NCBI RefSeq assembly: GCF_029784135.1
Contig: NC_073744.1
Location: forward strand, 73,779,794-73,843,793
DNA from: Toxorhynchites rutilus septentrionalis
Taxonomy: Eukaryota; Arthropoda; Insecta; Diptera; Culicidae
DNA length: 64,000 nucleotides
Reading direction: 5' to 3'
This document shows positions 48,762 through 59,699 of this stretch, piece by piece. How positions within the stretch are numbered: the stretch's first letter is position 1; the number at the start of each line of letters is the position of its first letter. The position numbers and the translations under genes are program-made. Below the pieces are notes generated by a model, which worked only from the letters and a program-made list of their open reading frames with translations, had not been told where the DNA came from and searched no databases.

Positions 48762-48814
48762 TTATAGAGATGATAAACTTTATCAGTTCGTTCCTCTCTA
48801 GCCTTGAGAAAGAC
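48762..48814 (-). mobile_element. Hairpin retroposon copy
   Basis: TTATAGAGATGATAAACTTT then ATCAGTTCGTTCCTCTCTAG, followed by the CCTTGAGAAAGAC segment, matches the longer copy at 29895-30082. It continues for an uncertain distance to the right. Confidence 0.5.
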
Positions 48815-48989
48815 TTTTTTGGATAATTTAACCTAATCTCCGCTCAAGTCCCAGAGTGTCGATTTTTGATAATGTTTGTTTTCGAGATGACAGTAGATCT
48901 GAACTGATCCGATTCAGATGATCGATATATTAAATTAAAGCCAATAGTCTTCTTCAAAGAAAAATTACCTCTGCGAGAAAATAGGATTT

Positions 48990-49484
48990 TGTTTTCGAAA
49001 TTATTGATGTGGTTTTCATAGTTTACAAGGTTTAGGGACCAAAGGCGCCATATTTATATTTTTTCTTGAAATCAGAGGTTTTTTTTCACATATACAAAGA
49101 ACAGAGAGGTGTTTTTTTTTGTTTGAGTTTAAATGTCTCCAGTCTTCTTGTAATATTTCTATGCGTCTAGACTAGACCGGAATCAAGTTTTTTCGCAAAT
49201 TTGGTGTGTTTTTTTTTAAAGTGTAGTTAATTGGCTTCAATTTGACATATCGTTATCCCTCCGGTTGGTCCTAAATCGGTCCAGTAGTTCAAAAGTTATG
49301 ATTAAAAAAAAGTCATTTTCGGAAAAAAGGGGAACAAATATTTTTTGGACCATCGATTAAGTTTGAAAAATCATAACTTAAAAACTAAAAACACACTGCT
49401 ATGTAAAAACCCTCAGTTTTCAAGAAAAAATATAAAAAAATAGCGCCTTTGGTCCCTGGACCATGTAAACTATCAAAAACGAGT
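48990..49484. repeat. Y-family repeat: inverted pair
   Basis: ATAGTTTACAAGGTTTAGGG at 49018 and CCCTGGACCATGTAAACTAT at 49455-49474 are inverted copies flanking a ~330-bp core with TTAATTGGCTTCAATTTGAC. The same sequences form the 320-bp tandem units at 54945-55660. Confidence 0.55.
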
Positions 49485-49485
49485 A

Positions 49486-50361
49486 GGGGAAGTGTCCACA
49501 TACCGCTTCAATTCCCGTTTCTCGAAGAATAGTATAGTTCAACTAATTGTTGTTCAAGATAGCATTCGGTTTTTACTATGAAAAATCATAATAGTACATT
49601 TTTCATCATTAGAAAAAAAGGTGAACAATCGAGCTTTTTTTTTGCTTGGAGGTAAAGTGGTCACCTAACCGGGGGCAAAGGTGTCACTCGCACATAGGAA
49701 GCTAAATGGGATAGATTTATACGTTTTTTTTTGTCCAAATTTGTTCAAATTATATTTAGGTACATGTATAAAATATGTTTGGCCACCTAGAGTCTCAATT
49801 TAAATTTTCTCGTGCATGCAAAAACGCAACACATAACGTTCCGCATAATGAGGCTTGGTTTAGTTGGAGTGGGGTATTTTTCCAGAGTCAAAGCCACAAA
49901 AAGAACCTCTTCAAGAGCAGAATGTGGTGAGGTATATCAGCTTAAGTAAACAGAACATTGTAAGTCGTTATTCATCTATGACCACTTTGCCCCCAAACAT
50001 CAAAGAAAATTCTATGCTAATTAATCGCTGAGATTGAACAAAATACCTGTTCACCTATCCTAGAATATGTGAACAGTCGTCCAAACTGATGATTTGTCCA
50101 AGACATCAGATTCAATAAACTAAATTTCACGAGAAAATCCTCAGATACCATGCGCACAGAACTACGGCCGAATTGCAATCGAGAGAGCAATTTCTGTTTT
50201 TATCCATCTTTTGGCATGCGACAGCTCTACTGGAGTACAGGGTGACTCAAAAGTCAATAAATTCTTCAAACACAAGGTGAATATCAATACGGCATCTATA
50301 GTCAATAGTTATACTACCAAACAAGCAGTGCCCCCAGTGACCAATTTGCCCCCACTACCCC
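49486..50361. mobile_element. TA-flanked MITE inserted in a Y-family repeat
   Basis: The termini are GGGGAAGTG and, inverted, GGGGTAGTG, with TA at 49484-49485 and 50362-50363. The interior repeats GTGGTCACCTAACCGGGGGC-like blocks. The unoccupied site exists in the related repeat near 54995-55020 (GATGCAATCAATGATTAC), supporting the insertion. Confidence 0.65.
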
Positions 50362-51540
50362 TACAATCAATAATTACGAAAATAAATCACATTTTTCGCA
50401 AGTGTGGTATTTAATTGTTAGTTAATTGGCTTTTATTTGCTATGTCGATCTCTTGAAACGGTCTTGTTGTTCAAAACACAAAAAAGCTCTATAATGTGTT
50501 AGGCTTAAAAAAATTTTGTGCGTTCCGTGATTTTAAATGACTTCTACAATGATAATAAATGTACGTTTATTTAAAAATATGAGCTTTTTCATATTTTTCC
50601 ATCCTGGAAATATGAGAAAAAACGGCCATAGTTTCAAGTTTTCACACGCCAAATATGTAGCAGAAGGAAATAAATCTGGTTTGAGTTAAATAACTATTAG
50701 TAAACTTTTTCGTGCTATTTTTTTATATTCTTATCGAATTAAATCGGTACACATTTTTTACGACGCCTTATTAATTCATACAACTCGTTTAGATATATTT
50801 TTTATACACCAAGATAAGACAGGTTTTTTTAGAACCGAGCTGCGTTCTCTAAACTAAGCTATCAGCACACATTATCAAAATATACGCTCGAGTCAAAAAC
50901 AATTTTATCACTTGTGAAAAATGAAGGGTGGATCGATCAAAATTTTTTTTTTCGGAAGTTAGGAATAAAGTGAAGTATTATGTGATTTTGGGTATCGTTT
51001 AAGGTATATTTGAATATGTGTTTTCCATTTTTTGAGTGCACGAATAATGATTATTACGCTGCGTATTATTATTTTTGCGTAGATGCTGTCTGAAAATCGG
51101 TACCTTGTTGATGGTATCGGTTCTGAAGTAACGGGGGCCGCAAATCGAATTCCAATGAATATTTTTAGAACTTTAGAACAATGCATGAAGTGTATAGGTT
51201 TTATGAAAACTCGAAAAATTACCAAAATGGTGAAAAATCGCTGTTTAGAAGCTCATAAAAATCGAAAAAATGAGATTTCAAAAAACCGATATGTAACGCT
51301 TTAGATAACTCATTATTACATGCTGTTAAAAAATTTCAGCCAAATCGGTCGAGTAGATCTTGAGATATCGATACCACCTACTGAAAAAAACATTGCTTCG
51401 AGAAAAACGTGTTTAAAAATTCGTACAACAATACTATATCCCTTGAGGTGACCTTATACTTTTGGCTGTAATTTTCCAACTATTCAAAAATCCGTTGAGG
51501 ACAACATTTCTGAGGGCAGAAGCTTCTCAAAAATGCAAAA
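50362..51540. repeat. Y-family repeat continuation and related AT-rich sequence
   Basis: CAATCAATAATTACGAAAAT and TTAGTTAATTGGCTTTTATT continue the Y repeat interrupted at 49484. From about 50600 onward the sequence is AT-rich with phrases such as CCAAATCGGTCGAGTAG recalling the Y core. No genes. Confidence 0.45.
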
Positions 51541-51762
51541 AAAAAAATTCAAACCGGGGTCTCCGCTTTACAAAATCCGGCTCAACATTCGTCATCAGGT
51601 TTTGAACAGCAGCCTCTCCGACTGTGTTTCACGACAGAACGCCAGTTTGCTTTGAACTGTCTTTTGCTTTTCACCATTTCTTATATCTTCTTCAAGCTCC
51701 CCTTGACAAAATGGGGGGACTTGAGGTTCTTCAAAAACACACTCAAGAGAAATATGTCGAAT

Positions 51763-51996
51763 TTAAGTTGACCAAATTTGGATCGTTCTACCCTTTATTA
51801 GTATCTGTGTCCAATTTAGGTAAATTCATTGTCTTTACAGCGCACTGATAGATTCTGTGTCAATCATAAAATCGGAAAGGACGCATAACGCTAAGGAAAA
51901 TAATCCTGAAAATTTAGCCTCCTTTCCATCGCTCCAGGTCGACTTCCAAATGAAGAGATTTATCGTCACCAATTAGGTCCCCCCGATCCGATGAGT
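51763..51996 (+). repeat. Direct repeat, copy 1 (~235 bp)
   Basis: About 95% identical to 52552-52786, from TTAAGTTGACCAAATTTGGA to CCCCGATCCGATGAGT. It contains a perfect acceptor-like TTGTCTTTACAG. No LTR-type TG..CA ends are evident. Confidence 0.75.
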
Positions 51997-52551
51997 TCCG
52001 TTCCCTAGAGAGATACGAAACTCTGGGGGGTTGCAAGGGTTGTGATCTTTGGGCTCCACCATCACGCTGTTCTTGGGATAGCATTCCATCGCCTTCTTAC
52101 ATCTTACGCCATCATCGTTGTTTGGGGCTGTCGTGTTTTGGTTGTTTTAGCGATTCGGAGTTTTTAGTTTCTTTTAGGACGCATTTCTAAGCCCGCGCCA
52201 CTGTTGTGTGCGAAATTCATAACTTGTACCCGACGCATCGGGTTGAAGAGGTTGGGGTTCCGCTCGGAAGTGTTGGCATTTTGTTTTTGACCTCACTGTA
52301 ACTTCCGGTGTTCGATTTTCTTTCGATCCAGATTTCATGGCAGTCGATAAGCGTTCCCCGATCACTTGTGTTTCAGTTGATTTGGACAAGTTTGATGGTT
52401 TTGCCAACGAAGCTTGAATTTTCACGTTGAGCGAGCAAAATTACGTATTGCTTATCTTGCTTGGACGTCATATTGAGATTTGAAGAGCAAACGTCAAAAC
52501 CAAAATAAAGGGAATCATTCTACACGGACACCTATCTACAAAATGGGGGGT
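51997..52551 (-). other. Spacer between direct repeats with a decayed open frame
   Basis: The minus strand has a frame from an ATG near 52470 (MTSKQDKQYVILLAQRENSS) interrupted by several stops. This suggests an old coding sequence, possibly a retrotransposon gag-like protein. The family is not recognised. Confidence 0.3.
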
Positions 52552-52786
52552 TTAAGTTGACCAAATTTGGATTGTTCTACCCTTTATTAGTATCTGTGCC
52601 CAATTTAGGTAAATTCATTGTCTTTACAGCGCACTGATAGATTCTGTGTCAATCATCAAAACGGGAAAGACGCATAACGCTAAGGAAAATAATCCTGCAA
52701 ATTTAGCCTCCTTTCCATCGCTCCAGGCCGACTTCCAAATGAAGAGATTTATCGTCACCAATTCAGGTCCCCCCGATCCGATGAGT
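52552..52786 (+). repeat. Direct repeat, copy 2 (~235 bp)
   Basis: Copy of 51763-51996 at 789-bp spacing. A 44-bp segment after the shared AAAATGGGGG in copy 1 is absent here. Confidence 0.75.
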
Positions 52787-52799
52787 ACTCTCGGGCCTC

Positions 52800-54940
52800 A
52801 CAAGCCTCTGCCCGACCTGTCAACATGACGAATGAGCTCTCGTCGCGTTGATGTCATTTTGATATGCAAAGCTTCTTTCAATCGTCGAACTTGGAGGTTG
52901 GTGGAGGAGGCCAAATGGGAAATGGCTTTCGTCGATTGCGTTCAATGATTTACAGATGTTTAACCGTCGTCGTCTCGTCTGTCGTCCATTGGGGCATTTA
53001 TTTTTGTTCCGTTTCCGTTTTTCTTCTTTTAGCATCCCGCTCGCGACGCACGGGAGCTATAATAAATCAGCAGCGCTAGCTTTTATTAAATCCAATTGAG
53101 ATTTATGGTTTTTACGGTGCGCGCGATACTAATGATGCGTGGGTTCGCACATAAATGAAAATGCCGAATTGGGGCCGCATCCAGATTCAAGAGAGAATCT
53201 TTACGTGATCTGAATAACCAATGATGCGTCATTAGTCATCCCCGCAAGTATATAATTCGCAATTATTGGCTAATGTGCGTCCTTTCAAGCGAATACTAAT
53301 GTCAATAATGGCGAAATTGAAACACTGCCGGTGTAATAAAACTAAATTGTCAATTTCCTTTGTTTCTTTTGCGACAAAAATAACCGGTAGCGAAAGATCA
53401 AACGCGAAAGGAGGCCAAGCCTAATGCACACATAAAAAACTTTTTTTTTCTCGTCCGTTTGGCGCGGCGAAGATTGTGTGACATTTCTGTCTTTTTGTGT
53501 TGTTCTTCGTCGTTAGTTTTAAATGGATGCTGCCGTTGTCCCTGGGGACCGCGTCGATCTCCCGAAGAGAAGGTCCAACATTTACCATTACTGGTTCACT
53601 GATAAAAATGGAAATAAAACCCTATTACATGTCGGGCGATTGTACCTTCCTCTTATCTCTTTCTCTGTGTAATCTAACGTTGCAGCAGCCCTAGGCTGGG
53701 GCGGGGAAACTTTTTTAATTTAAACGACGCCGCCGCCACCGACACGGTCTGCAGAATCTTGCATTCTACGATAAATGCTTTACTCCAACATTGTCGCGAC
53801 GAGAAATGACCGGTAAAATTTAATTAGGAGCTCGTTCGATAACCTTTTTTTTTGTTCGTTAGACCATCGGATGACTTCATTTACTTTCCGAAAAAGAAGG
53901 AAAAAAACTCAGTGAAATGGTTGAACTCAATTAGCTGGAAATGACATTTCAATTTTCTTGGAAAATTTGGACAGAATAATAATAGGTTCATAGATCCATT
54001 TTTGCTGCTTCTCTTCGTCCAGCAAAATTCAGCTGTCTCTTCCGATACACCACCAAACACACAGGAAAAATGCAACAAGCCAATAATATGGTTGAAATTT
54101 TCCGGTTGTTCAGCCTCGAAGGGGAAAAGGCAATAAAAGATGATTCCGAAATTAGAATGGAAATGACCGAGATCACAATCTCTCAACTCCGGCCGAACCC
54201 ATGGCAATATTTCATAACCCCCCGACCTAGTTGTATGGTTGTATGCCCTCGGGAGGAACTCGTGTGAACCATTCTGGCGGAAAACCGAGACGAATACTTC
54301 CGCACCCGCCAAGCCAGAGTCTCTGGTAGGATGACAAGATGCTCTCACACACAAAACCCATCCAAACCATGGGAGCAGATAAAAGCGAAAACGGGAAAAC
54401 GAAACGAATAAGATTCCATTATCGTAGCAGTAATGCGTCCTAATCTCGAGAGGATTCCGGCCCAAATTATGCTGCCATTGAAGATTGGAGAGTTCTTGTG
54501 CGTGCGAGAGGGGCCGGAAAACCAATCTGTCTGACAAATGGACCCAGCGACCGACGCAACCCAACCCCCGAACCAAAGTTCGGGATCTCCTAATTTTGCA
54601 CTGCGCTGCTCGGGGAACGCCGGCCCCAGAGGTGACCCGTGGAGATGCAGCAGCAGACGAATGCTGCCACCGCGCTTGACAGCTGGAAACCGCCGAGCCA
54701 TAAATTAAGACGTTTCTTGAGCGCGCGTTGGCAAAGTGTCTGCGTGTGTGTTTTGCTGTTACGCTACATTTCCGAACCGTCAGCTAAATACCGTGGAACG
54801 GATAGAGACGAAAGCTATAATCTGTTTGGAGCAGTGCTGCCAATCGGCTTTTCGAACACCCAATATTTACTGCGTTACCGTGGGACCGTGGGTTGGACTC
54901 GGAAACGAAAAAGAACATATCTCTGATTTAGGGATATGTT
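52800..54940. other. Host-like non-repetitive island
   Basis: GC-richer sequence without recognised repeats. The 53060-53330 segment contains TTTATGG and AATGATGCG motifs repeated at 53132 and 53222. A 231-codon minus-strand frame (53881-54576) has no ATG near its start and no domain, so it is not called a gene. Confidence 0.35.
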
Positions 54941-54944
54941 ATGT

Positions 54945-55660
54945 AAAAATATAAAAAATATATAGCGCCCTTGGTCCCGAAACCATGTAAACTATATGAA
55001 ACAGATGCAATCAATGATTACTAAAACAAAATCCATTTTTTTTCGCTAGTGTAATATTTTTCTAAAGAAGTTGTTAATTGGCTTCAATTTGATATACCGA
55101 TCATCTGAATCGGTCAAGTAGTTCAAAAGCTATGAGTTTTTCAGAATAAAAAAGAGGGAAAATTGATATTCCTAACTATCGGTTTACTTTGAAAAATCAT
55201 AACTTAAAGAAGAAAAGGAACACCTCTCTGATTTTGAGATATTTTGTGTAAAAGCTTCCATGAAAAAATATAAAAATATATATAGCATCCTTGGTCCCGG
55301 AACCATGTAAACTATAAAACATAGATTCAATTAATAATTACGAAAACAAAATCCAAAATTTTTGCAATTGTGATATTTTTCCAAAAAAGACTATTGACTT
55401 TAATTTTATATGTAGATTATATGAATCGGTTTAGTGGTTCAAAAGTTATGAATTTTTGAAAAAAGTCATTCTAAAATCGATATGGTGATCCTTACGATAA
55501 AAATAAAAAAATACGAGTTTAATATTTCTCAATGATAACAGCACTATAAATTTTGATGGCAATCTGAGAACCACTATATCGGTTTGGCTGAACAAAACTC
55601 TTAAAAGTCGATTATAACGATGGGCATGGGTTTTACAGACATCAGTTTGATTGACAATGG
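54945..55660 (+). repeat. Y-family tandem repeat, two ~320-bp units
   Basis: TATAGCGCCCTTGGTCCCGA at 54961 and TATAGCATCCTTGGTCCCGG at 55281 start two units; both continue with AACCATGTAAACTATA, then RATTACxAAAACAAAATCC and a CATCTGAATCGGTCAAGTAG-like block. Confidence 0.7.
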
Positions 55661-55739
55661 TAAGATTATTGTTAGAAGTGTACGGTAGATATTAGTAGCC
55701 AGCATTGTTTGGTGTAAACATATATATTTCTTATCCTTT

Positions 55740-57085
55740 CGAACCAGTAAACCTGCGAATCCGGCAACTGGAAGTTGGAATTCGTATCAAACCGGAATCC
55801 GAATCTAGAAAAAAATGCATATCCCTCATAAGCATTTTAATTTTGAAATGTTGAAGAAATCTGAAATTAATATCGAAATCTGAATCAGAAATTTAAAATT
55901 TGAATCAGCTGAAACTGAAATCAATATCACCAATGTAGAACACAGAATCAGAAAAATGAATCTGAAAATCTTGAAAATCTTCATTGATTTGGAGAAATCA
56001 ATGTTGATTCTCTGATTTTCTAAATCTTAAATCGTCGGAATCTGGAATCTGAATCTATGATATGAACATTACAATTGTATCTTCAATTCGAAATCTTGAA
56101 TTTAGAATCTAAATCTGAAATTTGAGCACGGCAGTTAAAATCTCTAAAATTGGAATCTGGACTATAAGTCCGAAATCCGTATGTTGAATCTGCATATCGA
56201 ATCTGGAATATTGAAGACTCGAAATCTGGAACTGAATACATAATTTGAAATTTGGACCCGATGTGCGTCTTCAGTACCCACAATCTAGAATCACTACTAT
56301 TCGCAACATCCAGAATCTAGCATCTCAACATGGAATCGGTAATATGAATTTGCAATCTTAATCTGAAATCGTGAAAGTTGTTTTCTCAATCCGGAAACCG
56401 AAATTCCGAGCCTGCAAACTCGAATCCAGAAACTGAAATGTTAAATACAAATCTGTCGTGGAAATCTGATTCTTGAATTCGAATCTTGCTTCGGAATCTG
56501 GGATCTAAACAACCTCCAAAATTTGTCCGTTATCTAAATCTCAAAGCTTCATATGCCATTTGAAATCCTCTCATGCAAATTGATTCTGAAATCTTAATCT
56601 GGAATCGTCATCCAGAATTCGGACATCTAGAATAATCTATATCTAAATATCTAAAATCTAAATCCAGAGTTTGAGTCTAGATTTTAAAATATCAATTCAA
56701 GTTTTGAAACTAAATCTGCGATCTGTAATCTCAGATTGGAATCGGAAGTATCAATACGGAATCTTCGCATGGAATCTTGAAATCTGTGTTCATTATCCTG
56801 AAACCGAAATGTCGAGTCTGCCATTTTTAATCCAGAAACTAAAATGTTTTATTTGAATCTGTCTGTTTCTTGGATCGGAATCTGAAATCTTCTAGATCTT
56901 GAAATCAAACATCGGAATGTGGAATCTGAATCTGATTAGAATCTTGAAAACACATTTTGAATTTAAATTATTAAGTCTGCAATCTAAATCTAAGATCTCT
57001 GTGTGCAATTTTGAATCTGGAATCATCATATGTGATCTAAATTTGAAATCTGAATCTGGAATCTTCATGTGGAATTTGGAATCCA
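55740..57085. repeat. Decayed heptamer satellite, block 1
   Basis: Over 1.3 kb of imperfect GAATCTG/AATCTGGAATC motifs, mostly in the same orientation. Frames read through it yield Ser/Asn/Leu-rich low-complexity peptides, not proteins. Confidence 0.75.
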
Positions 57086-57089
57086 AATG

Positions 57090-57393
57090 CTGTAGAACCC
57101 CGATTATCTACAATGCCAAAGTCACCGTGGATAACAAAAATCACGCATTAAAGGCCTAAAAATGAGGCATGGAAAAAAGATATTTTAGCCTGAAAACTAT
57201 GTTTTATCAATACAGAAATCATTTAGCTATCCATGTACACCAGTGGTCAGATAATGTGAAAGGCATTACCAAAACAAAAGAGCAAAATCCTACCACTGAC
57301 GAATTTCGGGAAGGTCTATAGAGTTACTATGGCCGCTTTCGCGTACAACCCGCACCGTGAATCATCCGCTTGCGGATAATCGAGGTTCTACGG
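57090..57393. mobile_element. pogo/Tigger-type MITE, 304 bp
   Basis: CTGTAGAACCCCGATTATC at 57090 faces GATAATCGAGGTTCTACGG ending at 57393. The GTAGAACCTCGATTATCCG terminus is common in pogo/Tigger-type elements. The right flank is TA; the left flank reads TG, probably a mutated TA. Confidence 0.65.
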
Positions 57394-57399
57394 TACTGG

Positions 57400-58183
57400 T
57401 GTTAATGCCCAAGCCGAACACACAAAAGAAAAACACAAAATTTTGATTTAAACACATTATTTAACACACAACAACATCTACCAAATCAAACACTAACAAC
57501 GCGACCGGGTCCGCAGAAAAAGGATCTAAATCGGCACCTGGAAAGGAAGAACAATTAGTAAACTATGTGGATCAAAATATTTATTCATCTACCTTTGCTC
57601 TAGGAACAATTACCTGCAAATACAAATAACATTATATCATGCACAATACACAATACACAGTACTTACCGATCAATGTTCAGCTCACAAAAACACAACACA
57701 ACCGGCAGACAAAACCACAACAATCTAGTAAATAACAACAAAGCGAATTGTCAGAGGCAGGAATAATATCGCTATAGAAAACGGGGAATACAAACCCTAT
57801 TGTTTTTATAGCGAATATTCGAGACGCAACCCCAACAAAAGAAGCTATAGATATAAGGACGGTGGGACCGTATAAATAGGGCAAAGCATTTTAAGTATAG
57901 TTAGAGGCGAATGAACTGCAAAGTTTAAAGCCTCTTAAAAAGAAAGAAAGAAAGAAAGAAGTATAGTTCAGTCGTAATAAATCCGTCGATCAGTATACAT
58001 CAAGCGTCTTGATTATATTTGATCATATCTCATCACTTCTACATCGGGTAGCCAGTCTACTCTACTGGAGCTCTGCTCAGACACCTCTCAGGGCGGAGAC
58101 ATATTGGCGCTGTAGCCAGGATTCTCTACTCTACACATCTCAACACTCTGGAACTCCGCTTAGAACCTATCTAGGCGGAGACA
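57400..58183 (+). mobile_element. Solo LTR with 5-bp target duplication
   Basis: TGTTAATGCC...GGCGGAGACA is flanked by ACTGG at 57395-57399 and 58184-58188. A TATA box (TATAAATA near 57871) and a polyadenylation signal (AATAAA near 57977) lie in the expected order. A 56-bp hairpin retroposon sits at 57903-57958. No internal domain or second LTR adjoins it, so it is probably a recombined solo LTR. Whether BEL/Pao, Gypsy or Copia is unresolved. Confidence 0.65.
57903..57958 (+). mobile_element. 56-bp hairpin retroposon with 10-bp target duplication
   Basis: The TSD AAGTATAGTT is at 57893-57902 and 57959-57968. The insert is AGAGGCGAATGAACTGCAAA, then GTTTAAAGCCTCTT, and a (GAAA)n tail. AGAGGC pairs with GCCTCT, and AACT with AGTT inside, so the whole body is a hairpin. 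Confidence 0.8.
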
Positions 58184-58209
58184 ACTGGTATTTGATTTTT
58201 TCCTAATAA

Positions 58210-59195
58210 AAATTCTGATTGAGATATATCAAAATTTAGTTTGCTGTGCAAAATCTGCTATTTGAATTGGAAATCCATATCTGGAACATTGGAATCTTTA
58301 TTTGAAATCAAAAATCTTTGAAATTTTTGATAATTCGAAAACTGAAAAATTTAATTAAAAATTAATAATCTTAATCTTTTAACTGATTCTGGAATCTGCA
58401 TCTGAAATATTCTGAAAATACAAGCCCCAGAATCGTAAATTTAAAGATAGAATCTAAAAACTATATTTATAATTTGAGATAAGATGTTTGCAATACGATC
58501 AGGAACCTCCACATGCAATTTGATGGAGAACTCATATGCTTTCTGAATTTGAAATCTGAGTCAGAAATCTTCACCTGGAATTCGGAATCCGGGAGGTGGA
58601 ATTTGAAATTGGGGTTTGGAGTCGAATTTCAGGATCAGAAATCTGCAATTCGAATCCAGAGTGTGGAATCTGCGATTTGTAATTTAAATCTGGAATCGAT
58701 AATTTGCAATATGAATTCTGAAATCTCAACATGGAATCGCGAATATGGCTCGGTAAACTTTATCTGAAATCTTGAGAATCTGCAATACGGATCCGGGAAG
58801 ATTAGATATTTCAATTTGGAATCTGAATTTAAAATCTTAATCTAGCATCCGAATTTTTCACCCATAATTGGAACCTGAATTTGAAACCGTGATTGAGGAA
58901 TCTGGAATCTGACTTGAGAATCAGAATTCTGTACCTGCCACACTCAGTTTGATTTGTTATTCTCATTTGGGATCCTAACGACGATATGTGTATATAGAAT
59001 TGAAATTTGAAAACTTAAATCATGAATCAAAGTAAAAAATCATGAGTATGCGTCCGAAATAGGTGTCTGGGAACACCGAGACGTGAAAGGTTCTAAAGTA
59101 TGGAATCCAGATCTGAACTCTAATCTAGATACAGAATCCCGATTCTGAATCTGAATGTTCTAGATTTGAAATCTGAAGTTTGAAACTTGAGAAGT
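58210..59195. repeat. Decayed heptamer satellite, block 2
   Basis: Imperfect GAATCTG-type motifs, as in block 1. Confidence 0.75.
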
Positions 59196-59200
59196 AGTAT

Positions 59201-59691
59201 TGTTGAGGCACTGGTGGGTAGTTAAATTAGATCGTCCCACCTTATTGCGATAAGACTTGATCGCCGCTGTTGTCATCGACGGATAACAGCGGTTATTGTT
59301 TTTGTTGACAATTGTAGTACTAATGAAGTTTATAACGAATTGCTGTGAAACGAGTGAGGATATACAAGTTAGATAGATTTATTGAACTGAAGATTGAATT
59401 GAGAATATATAGAAGTTTGAAAAATAGGTGAGATAGAAAGGGAAATCGGCGCAGACGTAGAATTGATGTATTTATTTATAGGAACTGCAGAAACAAAGAG
59501 GCTGAAAAGCAAATAAAAAGAATAAAAAGGAGTTGAGGAAAGAGAAACTATTCATGTAAGTTGATAGAATTGTTAAACAAACATGTATCTTTAGCTTTAT
59601 GTATTTTAGTTTTGAGCCGTTAAAATAAAAATGTACGATCTGCAAAAAAGTAGTTTGGAATCGACCCTAACTCCTAAAAATCGCACCAACA
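59201..59691 (+). mobile_element. Solo LTR inserted in the heptamer satellite
   Basis: It starts TGTTGAGGCA and ends CACCAACA (TGTTG/CAACA inverted ends). The flanks AGTAT and ACTAT agree at four of five positions. AATAAAAATG near 59625 may be the polyadenylation signal. The composition break with the satellite on both sides supports the limits. Confidence 0.6.
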
Positions 59692-59699
59692 ACTATGTG

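Noticed and set aside
53881..54576. 231-codon minus-strand open frame
   Set aside because: It begins at a TTG, not an ATG, has no recognisable domain, mixed composition and a competing frame on the other strand; chance in GC-richer non-coding DNA is more likely.
58513..58767. 84-codon frame in the heptamer region
   Set aside because: Low-complexity Ser/Asn/Leu translation of the satellite, with no independent support.
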